From the NCBI GenBank assembly GCA_903847545.1, contig CAINDZ010000603.1, forward strand, positions 1-11,123: DNA of 11,123 nucleotides, given 5' to 3'. Numbering within the stretch: the stretch's first letter is position 1; each line of letters starts with the position of its first letter. Source of the DNA: an uncultured bacterium. GTDB lineage: Bacteria > Krumholzibacteriota > Krumholzibacteriia > LZORAL124-64-63. Under the pieces are notes generated by a model. It worked only from the letters and a program-made list of their open reading frames with translations, did not search any database and was not told the origin of the DNA. Of this stretch, positions 1 to 5,907 are shown in pieces. A program made the translations under genes and the position numbers.

Positions 1-270
1 GACGGCGAGAAGCCGGGCCTGTTCATCCACAACCCGGCCATGCTGACGCACCCGTGGCCGCGGCAGCAGTTCACGCAGAAGCACGGATTCGACCCGATCG
101 AGGGCCTCGTGCCGCCGGGCGTGAACGACGGGGCCGGCGGCGCCCGCATGGCCGACCAGATCGGCGCGCGCCTGAACGCGATGTCGCCGCTGCCGGTGAT
201 CGAGTTCGACGGCGAGCAGCGGTTGGTGCGGATGTTGAAGAAGCCCGTCGCGGGAGTCCCGGGACACTAG
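1..270 (+). CDS. C-terminal fragment of an unrecognised protein
   Basis: The reading frame is open from the first base of the window and ends at TAG 268-270, giving 89 residues with the N-terminus missing. The visible part contains LFIHNPAMLTHPWPRQQF, then GLVPPGVNDGAGGARMADQ, and ends MLKKPVAGVPGH. Codon use (strong G/C at third positions) fits a real gene. I do not recognise the family. The GVNDG...A..ADQIGARL stretch loosely recalls the C-terminal Asp-Gly-His region of SGNH/GDSL hydrolases or the tail of creatininase-type amidohydrolases, but the catalytic part is outside the window and neither idea can be supported. It is the only gene read rightwards. Its stop codon overlaps the stop of the opposing TPR gene within a shared CTAG, so the two are convergent with no spacer. 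Confidence 0.7.
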   Translation, partial: DGEKPGLFIHNPAMLTHPWPRQQFTQKHGFDPIEGLVPPGVNDGAGGARMADQIGARLNAMSPLPVIEFDGEQRLVRMLKKPVAGVPGH

Positions 271-1571
271 CCATCCTGCAGCCGCAGCGCCCGCTGGATG
301 AGGCGCTGCGCCAGGTCCTGCTGCTCGGGGAAACTCGCCGCCTTGGCGAGCAGGTCGAGGGCCTCGCTCTTCAGGCCCAGTTCGAGGGCGCAGTAGCCCT
401 CCATGAGCCAGGCGCGGCCCGTCTCGTCGCCGGCCGCCGCCACCCGGCGAAACGCCTCGAGCGCATCGGCGAACTCCTGCCGCAGGTAGTGGACATCCCC
501 CAACAGCGACCACAGGCGCGTGTCCTGGTTGCTCTCGAGCGCGGCGCGCAGCACCTGCAGGGCCTTTCCGGTCTCGTGGGCCGTGACCAGGGCAGAGGCC
601 AGGCGCTCGACCTCGACCGTCGAAGCCTCGGGGCCCAGGCTGCGCTCGTAGTGTTCGCTGGCCAGGTTCGAGGCGCCGGCCACCATCAGCAGGTCGGCAA
701 GCTGCTTCTCCTCGACGGGCGACAGGGGCCGCAGGTAGCCGACCACGCGCAGCGATACGACCGCGGCATCGAAGTCGCGGCGCGCGGCGTCGAACTGGTA
801 CTGCAGGTACCAGACCTCAGGGTCGGCGGGTCGCAGCGCCATCAGCTTCGCGACGGCGCGGCCGGCCAGTTCGGGCTTTTCCAGCTGGTTGGCGGCCGCC
901 AGGAAGCCGCGCGTCCACTTGATGTCCGGTTCGGGCGGCGTGGCGCCGGGAGGCATGGCGGCAGCGAAGTCATCGCCGGTCAGGCGCTCGAAGAGCGGGA
1001 TCGCGCGCGCCGGTTCATCGGCCAGCATCCAGGCCGAGGCCGCGAAGAACAGCACCTGCGGCGCGTGTTCGAACGAGGCGGCATATCCCCGCTCGAAGGC
1101 GTCGGCGGCCACGGCGTATTCCTGCAGGTCATAGGCAGAGTCGGCCAGGCCGAACCAGGCGCGATCCAGGCGAGGCTCCAGTTCGGCGGCGCGGCGGTAG
1201 TGGTCGCGCGCCTCGGCGGTGCGGCCGGCATCGGAGAGGTCCTGGGCCAGGTGCAGGTGGAGCAGGTCGTGTTCCTGGTCGGGGTGCTCGCGCAGGTGAC
1301 GTTCGAGCAGGGCGATGCCTTCATTGCGCCGATCGTGGTTGACCAGGGCGGCGGCCTCGATCATGGCCCGGCGCGTGTGGCGGGGCGCGCGACCTGCATC
1401 GTAGTAGTCGGGCCAGGCGGCCTTGGCGCGAGCGTACATCTCCTTGGCCTCGCGAGCCGCGCGAACAGGGTCGAACGGGGCGTCCGCGCACACCGGGGCG
1501 GCGCTGAACGTCAACACCAGCAGGCCGGCAGTCACCGCGCCGAGCCACCGCGAATGCATGATTCCGGCCAT
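267..1571 (-). CDS. Secreted TPR-repeat protein of the TonB2-type operon
   Basis: This is a 434-residue periplasmic tetratricopeptide-repeat protein, the last gene of the TonB operon. Residues 1-29 form a Sec signal peptide (hydrophobic LGAVTAGLLVLTFSAA, likely cut near VCA/DA). The rest is helical repeats with TPR spacing and hallmark residues, clearest at about 100-167 (A..HYRRAAELEP, AWFGLADSAYDLQEYAVAADAFERGY) and about 350-417 (WSLLGDVHYLRQEFADALEAF, AWLMEGYCALELGLKSEAL). The middle (about 205-320) is degenerate. ATG 1571 is chosen because AGGAAGG (1579-1585) lies 7 bases upstream. An ATG two codons earlier, at 1577, would have it almost touching. It starts 26 bases after tonB ends. In Vibrio TonB2 clusters a TPR protein occupies this same terminal slot and is thought to assist the TonB system. 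Here it probably scaffolds periplasmic partners, which is inference. No terminator is seen at its end. Confidence 0.88.
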   Translation of the reverse strand: MAGIMHSRWLGAVTAGLLVLTFSAAPVCADAPFDPVRAAREAKEMYARAKAAWPDYYDAGRAPRHTRRAMIEAAALVNHDRRNEGIALLERHLREHPDQEHDLLHLHLAQDLSDAGRTAEARDHYRRAAELEPRLDRAWFGLADSAYDLQEYAVAADAFERGYAASFEHAPQVLFFAASAWMLADEPARAIPLFERLTGDDFAAAMPPGATPPEPDIKWTRGFLAAANQLEKPELAGRAVAKLMALRPADPEVWYLQYQFDAARRDFDAAVVSLRVVGYLRPLSPVEEKQLADLLMVAGASNLASEHYERSLGPEASTVEVERLASALVTAHETGKALQVLRAALESNQDTRLWSLLGDVHYLRQEFADALEAFRRVAAAGDETGRAWLMEGYCALELGLKSEALDLLAKAASFPEQQDLAQRLIQRALRLQDG

Positions 1572-1597
1572 CGACATGCCTTCCTGATGTTTGCGCC

Positions 1598-2353
1598 TCA
1601 GTTCAGGTCGAAGCGCAGCGTGGTCACGACCCAGGAAGCCACGGGCTCGCCGTGGAGGCGCCCGGGCTGGAAGCGCCAGCGCGGCAGGACCCGCCGCACG
1701 GCCTCCTCGAATGTACCCTCCGGCTTGGCGCCGAGGATGTTGACGTTGCCGACGCTGCCGTCCGGCCGCACCATGAACTTCACCGCAACGTAGCCCTCAA
1801 TGCCCTGCTCGCGCGCCTTGAGGGGATATTCGGGGGCCACCTGCATGGCGGGCGTGGGCGCCTGGTCGAGGTCGACCGCGTCGAAGATCGACTCCTGGGC
1901 GCCGGCGCGACCGCCGCCCCCGCCGCCGCTGCCGGTGCCCACGCGGACGGCGATGCCGCCGATGCCGCCGCCGGCGCTGAGGTCGCCCATGAAGTCCGGG
2001 GGGCCCACGTCCGAGGCCGCGGAAGCCTGGGCCTGCGAGGGGAAGGCCGGGGCCATCTCCTGCGCCACGGCCTCGCTCGTCGATTCGCGCGGTGCCTCCG
2101 GCTGTTCCGGCTCGGCCGCCGCGGGCGTGTCGTCCCGGGAGGTTTCCTGTTCGAGTGGCGGCTGGGACGACAGCGAGACGAGGCTCATCGACGGCGATTC
2201 TTCCACCACCTGGTCGGGAGCCACGCTGTTGACCATGTATGCGGCCAGCGCGAACAGTGCCACGGTGACGCTGAGTGCGCCGACTCCCTGCAGCAGGGCC
2301 TGGCCGACGCGTCGCATGCGCGAAGGGACGATCGCCGCGGAAGCCGTGGCCAT
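1598..2353 (-). CDS. tonB: TonB-family energy transducer
   Basis: This 251-residue protein carries energy from the inner-membrane ExbB/ExbD motor to outer-membrane receptors. It has a short basic cytoplasmic N-terminus (SRMRRVGQ), one membrane anchor at about 22-41 (GALSVTVALFALAAYMVN), and an acidic Pro/Glu/Ser linker (about 45-120). A glycine-rich segment follows (127-148, including a run of six Gly). The TonB C-terminal domain spans about 167-250, with the hallmarks APEYPLKAREQGIEGYV, VRPDGSV, RWRFQPGRLHGEPV and a final beta strand VVTTLRFDLN. ATG 2353 is preferred because GGGAAGG (2360-2366) sits 6 bases upstream. The frame stays open 19 codons further, but that stretch is Arg/Pro-rich, inside exbD, and has no hydrophobic or conserved content. 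The start lies 2 bases after the exbD stop, so translation is probably coupled. The linker lacks the (EP)n/(KP)n repeats of E. coli TonB. Confidence 0.95.
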   Translation of the reverse strand: MATASAAIVPSRMRRVGQALLQGVGALSVTVALFALAAYMVNSVAPDQVVEESPSMSLVSLSSQPPLEQETSRDDTPAAAEPEQPEAPRESTSEAVAQEMAPAFPSQAQASAASDVGPPDFMGDLSAGGGIGGIAVRVGTGSGGGGGGRAGAQESIFDAVDLDQAPTPAMQVAPEYPLKAREQGIEGYVAVKFMVRPDGSVGNVNILGAKPEGTFEEAVRRVLPRWRFQPGRLHGEPVASWVVTTLRFDLN

Positions 2354-2355
2354 GT

Positions 2356-2766
2356 TCAGCCTTCCCGCTTTGCGGCCAGGCTCAGGTTCTTGGCACCGGC
2401 GAGCCGACACTGGTCCATGACGGCGACGACGGCGCCGGTCTGCGCGGCGCGATCAGCGACGACGACCACGCCGCCCTCGGGATTCTCGGCCAGCGTGCGC
2501 TCGACCATGCCGCGCACGCTGCGAATGTCGATGCGCTTGCCCTCCATGAAGATGTCACCCTCGGGCGTGACGCCGATCATCATGGTGGCGCTTTCCTTGG
2601 CCGTCGCCGAGGCGGCGCTCGCACGCTGCACGTCGATGCCGGCTTCCTTGACGAAGTTGCTGGTCGCCACGAAGAAGATCAGGATGCACATGGTCACGTC
2701 GACCAGCGGCGTCGTGTTGATCTCGACACCCTGGTGGGCGGCGCGGGCCTTGCGGACGTTGATCAA
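2356..2766 (-). CDS. exbD: ExbD-family proton-channel subunit
   Basis: This 136-residue inner-membrane subunit forms the proton path of the TonB motor with ExbB. One transmembrane helix spans about 19-38 (TPLVDVTMCILIFFVATSNF). Asp23 in TPLVD is the proton-carrying aspartate conserved in ExbD/TolR, preceded by the typical EINTTPLVD approach. A small periplasmic domain follows (about 60-136), with I.V...G.IFMEGKRID, VVVVADRAA and VMDQCRLAGAKNLSLA, all in line with the ExbD/TolR fold. The start codon is TTG (2764-2766). No in-frame ATG occurs before Met26 inside the membrane helix, and a clean GGAGG (2774-2778) lies 7 bases upstream. The TTG overlaps the exbB stop by 4 bases (TTGA), so ExbD is probably made by translational coupling from exbB. 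The length is typical for the family. Confidence 0.95.
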   Translation of the reverse strand: MINVRKARAAHQGVEINTTPLVDVTMCILIFFVATSNFVKEAGIDVQRASAASATAKESATMMIGVTPEGDIFMEGKRIDIRSVRGMVERTLAENPEGGVVVVADRAAQTGAVVAVMDQCRLAGAKNLSLAAKREG

Positions 2767-3419
2767 GACGCCGCCTCCAGGGACGGGGTGTCGTCGGTGT
2801 CGCCGCGCAGGAAGCGGTCCACTGAGAGGGCGAACTCGTCGAGGGCGCCCTCCAGTTGCCTCGCGCGGCGCGAAAGCATGCCGCTGATGAACAGGCCGGG
2901 CACCGCGATCAGCAGGCCGGCCTGCGTGGCGACCAGGGCCACCGAGATGCCGCCGGCCATCGCCTTGGCGTTGCCGGCGCCGAACCTGGAAATGGCCTCG
3001 AACGTCTCGATCATGCCCAGTACCGTGCCGAGCAGCCCCAGCAGCGGCGCCACCGCCGCCAGGACCGAGATCACGGCGAGCCGGCGGCGCAGGCGGCGGC
3101 GCAGGCTCGCGTTCACGTGCCGCAGCACGGCCCGGTCGATGCCGACACGGCCGGTGCGGGCCGCCAGGAACCGGTCCATCAGTTGGCGCCTCAAGCCCCG
3201 CGAATGATCCGGCAGGGGAGCACCTTCGATGGCAGACAGGGCGTCAATGATCTCGACGTCGGGACCGGCCAGCCGGCCGTACGTCCGGAACCGCTCGATG
3301 ATCATGAACCACATGAACACAGAGACGACCCACATGGGCAGCATCACCCAGCCGCCGCTCATGACGTAGTCGAAGGTTGTCAAGGCCAGCTCGATCGGGT
3401 GGAAACCGCTTACGTTCAT
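2763..3419 (-). CDS. exbB: ExbB/TolQ/MotA-family proton-channel protein
   Basis: This 218-residue inner-membrane protein forms the oligomeric stator around ExbD. Three membrane helices are visible, at about 22-42 (SGGWVMLPMWVVSVFMWFMI), 114-139 (LAVISVLAAVAPLLGLLGTV, then LGMIETF) and 158-181 (ISVALVATQAGLLIAVPGLF). A basic cytoplasmic segment (about 75-113, very Arg-rich) lies between the first two. The family signature APLLGLLGTVLGMIETF and the AGGISVALVAT motif of the last helix are intact. The length matches short ExbB2-type proteins. ATG 3419 is preferred because GGAGG (3426-3430) lies 6 bases upstream; a GTG one codon earlier would leave only 3. The start overlaps the previous stop by one base (TGATG), and the end overlaps exbD by four. 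It is the second of two ExbB-family proteins in the operon, the compact one expected to pair with ExbD. Confidence 0.95.
   Translation of the reverse strand: MNVSGFHPIELALTTFDYVMSGGWVMLPMWVVSVFMWFMIIERFRTYGRLAGPDVEIIDALSAIEGAPLPDHSRGLRRQLMDRFLAARTGRVGIDRAVLRHVNASLRRRLRRRLAVISVLAAVAPLLGLLGTVLGMIETFEAISRFGAGNAKAMAGGISVALVATQAGLLIAVPGLFISGMLSRRARQLEGALDEFALSVDRFLRGDTDDTPSLEAAS
2774..2778 (-). promoter_or_regulatory. Ribosome binding site fixing the TTG start of exbD
   Basis: GGAGG on the minus strand lies 7 bases before TTG 2764-2766. It supports this non-ATG start, because the only later in-frame ATG would remove the transmembrane aspartate. It lies inside the 3' end of exbB. Confidence 0.75.
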
Positions 3420-4900
3420 CACGCACCTCCCATGGCTGTCATTGTCCTGGCGCCCGGATGGGGACGGCCCCCGTCCGTGTTGTGCCCGCCCTCGCGGCGG
3501 AGCTGCAGGATGTTGGTCAGCTGCACGGCCTTCTCTTCCATGTCGCCGATGATGTGCTCGGCGCGGCGGGACAGGACGGTATGCAGCAGCATGATCGGGA
3601 TCGCCGTCAGCAGTCCGAGCGCCGTGGCGACCAGTGCCTCGCTGATGCCGCCGCTCATGAGCTTGGGGTCGCCGGTGCCGAACATGGTGATGACGCGGAA
3701 GGTGTTGATCATGCCGGTCACGGTGCCCAGCAGGCCCATCAGCGGCGCCACGGCACCCATGACCGCCAGGATGGCCAGGCCGCGCTCGACACGGGGCAAC
3801 TGGTGGAGGATGGCCTCTTGCAGCACGCTTTCCTGCGTTTCACGGTCGCGGTCGCGGACTTCCAGCCCGGCCTTGATGACCTCGATGACCGGCATGCGGC
3901 GGCGGCTGTTGCGCAGGACCATCTGCTCGGCGGCGGCCCAGTCGCCGCGGGCCGCCATGTCGTTGAACTCGGTCATGAACTTGTCCGTGTTCGCGTGGAT
4001 CCGGTTCATGAAGTACACGCGGCTGAGCACCAGCAGGGCCGCGGCGATCGCCAGGGCCAGGATGGGGTACACCACCGGACCGCCGGTGCGGACCTGCTCC
4101 CACAGGCTCAGCTTGAAGGCGCTCTGGCGCATCGCATCGCCGCCCGACAGGTCCAGCGGGACGACGTCGCGCTCGCCGGCCAGGTAGCCGCGCAGCGCGC
4201 GGCCGGTGGCGCCGCCCGGGACCTCGGCCCCGGCGACCAGCGCCAGCGCCTGCGGCGACCACGACAGGAAGCCGGTCTCGCCCGGGATCTCGTACGCGGC
4301 GGTGAACCGTCCCAGGGTGAGCACCTTGCCGGTCGTGCGTTCGCCGTCGCGGCCGATCAACGAGGCGTCGCGCAACGTGACCTGGCCCGACTGGACGATC
4401 TCCTGCTGCAGCAGGCGGGCCATGACCGAGACGTCGTCGAGTCCGGGAAAGTGCGCGGGATCCTGCAGGGGCGCCAGGATCTCCACGCGCTCCGGCGCGA
4501 ACGCCGTGAAGTAGGACTGCAGGACCATCGTCTGCAGGTCGCGCGCCGCCAGGCGGATGTTGCTGGCCAGTTCGTGAGTGTCGGCCTCGCGTGCGGACCA
4601 CTCGGCCGTGAGCTTTTCGCGGCGCGCCTGCGCCGCGGTGACGTGGGCCTCGAGCGCCCGCAGTTGCGCCTCGACCTGTGCCTGCTGCTGCTCGAGCGAG
4701 GCCACCTCGGCGGCCAGGCTCGACCGGTCGGCGAGGATGCCGGCTTCCTTCTCTGCGGCACGGGCCTCGGCGGCGGCGCGTTCCTGGTCGGCCTGGCGGA
4801 AGGCGTCGCGCAGGTCCTGTGCGCCGGCGGGTGCGGCGACGGCGGCGACGGCGGCTACGACGATCATTGCCGTCCGCAGTCGGTTGGCGAGTCGGTTCAT
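3419..4900 (-). CDS. ttpC: TtpC-like ExbB protein with long periplasmic coiled-coil domain
   Basis: This 493-residue protein combines a secreted N-terminal half with an ExbB/MotA membrane module. Residues 1-27 form a signal peptide (likely cut AGA/QD). Residues about 29-125 are an Ala/Glu/Gln-rich coiled coil (DQERAAAEARAAEKEAG and on). About 126-270 is a mixed, probably globular periplasmic region. Membrane helices follow at about 276-295 (VVYPILALAIAAALLVLSRV), 373-396 (GLAILAVMGAVAPLMGLLGT) and 420-443 (SEALVATALGLLTAIPIMLL). The signatures APLMGLLGTVTGMINTF and MSGGISEALVAT are intact. This architecture, at this position, is that of Vibrio TtpC, the extra ExbB-like protein needed by the TonB2 system. 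ATG 4900 has GGGAGG (4909-4914) 8 bases upstream and overlaps the preceding stop (ATGA). The frame stays open far upstream as noise across the DUF3450 gene. The name rests on architecture and synteny. Confidence 0.9.
   Translation of the reverse strand: MNRLANRLRTAMIVVAAVAAVAAPAGAQDLRDAFRQADQERAAAEARAAEKEAGILADRSSLAAEVASLEQQQAQVEAQLRALEAHVTAAQARREKLTAEWSAREADTHELASNIRLAARDLQTMVLQSYFTAFAPERVEILAPLQDPAHFPGLDDVSVMARLLQQEIVQSGQVTLRDASLIGRDGERTTGKVLTLGRFTAAYEIPGETGFLSWSPQALALVAGAEVPGGATGRALRGYLAGERDVVPLDLSGGDAMRQSAFKLSLWEQVRTGGPVVYPILALAIAAALLVLSRVYFMNRIHANTDKFMTEFNDMAARGDWAAAEQMVLRNSRRRMPVIEVIKAGLEVRDRDRETQESVLQEAILHQLPRVERGLAILAVMGAVAPLMGLLGTVTGMINTFRVITMFGTGDPKLMSGGISEALVATALGLLTAIPIMLLHTVLSRRAEHIIGDMEEKAVQLTNILQLRREGGHNTDGGRPHPGARTMTAMGGA
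3426..3430 (-). promoter_or_regulatory. Ribosome binding site choosing the ATG start of exbB
   Basis: GGAGG on the minus strand lies 6 bases before ATG 3417-3419 and only 3 before the alternative GTG 3420-3422, which favours the ATG. It lies inside the 3' end of the TtpC-like gene. Confidence 0.7.
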
Positions 4901-5670
4901 CGGCTGATCCTCCCGATCGGCAGCGAGACGAGTTCGTTCGCGCGGCGCTTGGCGGCGATCTCGATCGAGTGGGCGATCACCCGGTTGGCGGAGGCGGGCA
5001 GTTCGGTCCAGGCGCGGCGCGCGGGATCCCAGGTTCCGGCGCGCTTGCCGTCCGGGCTGCGCCAGTAGATCGCCAGGCGCCCGACGCGAAGGATGTCGGC
5101 GTGGATCGTCTGGCCATCGACCACGACCTCGGCCGGGGTGACATCGACCGTGGAACCGTACTGGGCCTCGACCAACAGGGCCTCCAGCAGGATCCGCAGC
5201 TTCTCGGCCGACCCCGTGTCGCCCTGGGCCATCGTCTTGTGCAGGTTCGCCAGGCGGGCCTGGCGCTCCTCGGGCAGGAACGGGAGGTCGGCGGCCACGG
5301 CGGCCTCGAGCCGGTCCAGCACGACACTCATCGTGTCGGCGATGCCTTCCTTCAGCCTCGTCGACTCGTCCAGGCTGCGCTGCAGTTCCGCGACATCGTG
5401 GTCCAGGGCCGTCGCCCGCTCGGTTTCGCGGGCCAGACGCTCCTGCAGGTAGGACAGGTTGGCCTTGGCATTGCGGTAGCGCAGGTCGAGGTCCTTGCGG
5501 TCCTTCGACCAGTCGTCGAGCTTCGTCTGCGTCTGTCTTGCCGCCTCGACCGTCTTGCGGACGGTGGCCGCCAGCGAATCGGGCCCGGCGGCCGTCTGGG
5601 CCCCGGCCGCTGTGGCCGTCACCAGCAGGCCGGCGGCTGCCAGGTGCCGCCATTCGTTCCATCGCGCCAT
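4897..5670 (-). CDS. DUF3450 periplasmic coiled-coil protein
   Basis: This 257-residue exported protein is the first gene of the TonB2-type operon. Residues 1-24 form a signal peptide (LAAAGLLVTATAAGA, cut before Gln25). About 30-115 is a long heptad-like coiled coil (TVRKTVEAARQTQTKLDDWS, YLQERLARETERATALDHDV). A conserved C-terminal domain follows with DLPFLPEERQARL, LRILLEALLVEAQYGSTVDV, LRVGRLAIYWRSPDGKRAG and TWDP..R.WTELP. These match what I know of DUF3450 proteins, which occur almost only beside ExbB/ExbD/TonB genes. Its biochemical role is unknown. The paired coiled coils here and in the next protein suggest that the two interact in the periplasm, which is inference. ATG 5670 has AAGGGG (5677-5682) 6 bases upstream. 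The stop overlaps the TtpC-like start by 4 bases. Confidence 0.9.
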   Translation of the reverse strand: MARWNEWRHLAAAGLLVTATAAGAQTAAGPDSLAATVRKTVEAARQTQTKLDDWSKDRKDLDLRYRNAKANLSYLQERLARETERATALDHDVAELQRSLDESTRLKEGIADTMSVVLDRLEAAVAADLPFLPEERQARLANLHKTMAQGDTGSAEKLRILLEALLVEAQYGSTVDVTPAEVVVDGQTIHADILRVGRLAIYWRSPDGKRAGTWDPARRAWTELPASANRVIAHSIEIAAKRRANELVSLPIGRISR

Positions 5671-5753
5671 GAATCACCCCTTCGGAAACTCGATGCGTGG
5701 GCGCGTGGCGGGGCCGCGCGCGGGCTGTCCCGGACGCCCTTCAAGCTACCGGA

Positions 5754-5767
5754 GCCGTGTTAGGGGG
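5754..5767 (-). promoter_or_regulatory. Shared upstream motif, copy A (TonB operon)
   Basis: The minus strand reads CCCCCTAACACGGC, ending 83 bases before the DUF3450 start. A copy with 12 of 14 identical bases lies 78 bases before the receptor start (10805-10818). It may be part of a promoter or a regulator site. No consensus sigma-70 -35/-10 pair is visible in 5671-5835, so the role is uncertain. Confidence 0.35.
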
Positions 5768-5835
5768 GAGTGATTTGCGTGCTAGGAAACGGTGAACATT
5801 CCCGGATGCTGCTGCGGCATGCAGTCTGGAGCGAT

Positions 5836-5868
5836 GAAAACCGCCGCCCCGCGTGAACGGGGCGGCGG
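5836..5868 (-). terminator. Intrinsic terminator after the beta-helix gene
   Basis: The arms 5841-5851 and 5858-5868 are perfectly complementary over 11 bp (CCGCCGCCCCG with CGGGGCGGCGG), around a 6-base loop. On the minus strand the stem is followed directly by TTTT (5837-5840). It begins 39 bases after the beta-helix stop and separates that gene from the TonB operon, which therefore needs its own promoter in 5671-5835. The U-tract is short but the stem is very strong. Confidence 0.8.
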
Positions 5869-5907
5869 CCTGGCCTGGCGGCGCGGTCCTTGATGCGGAA
5901 GCTGTTG

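Noticed and set aside
54..1793. Long rightward open frame opposite the TPR gene, continued by similar long + strand frames at 1652-2887, 2856-4187, 3377-5068, 5890-8091 and 8021-10000
   Set aside because: They are antisense to well-supported proteins. Their translations are Arg/Ala/Gly/Gln-rich with no domain, signal peptide or ribosome site, as expected from very GC-rich DNA.
4901..5677. N-terminal extension of the TtpC-like protein giving a 752-residue product
   Set aside because: The extension runs out of frame across the DUF3450 gene, is Arg/Gly/Pro-rich noise, and the internal ATG 4900 has a good Shine-Dalgarno and a signal peptide.
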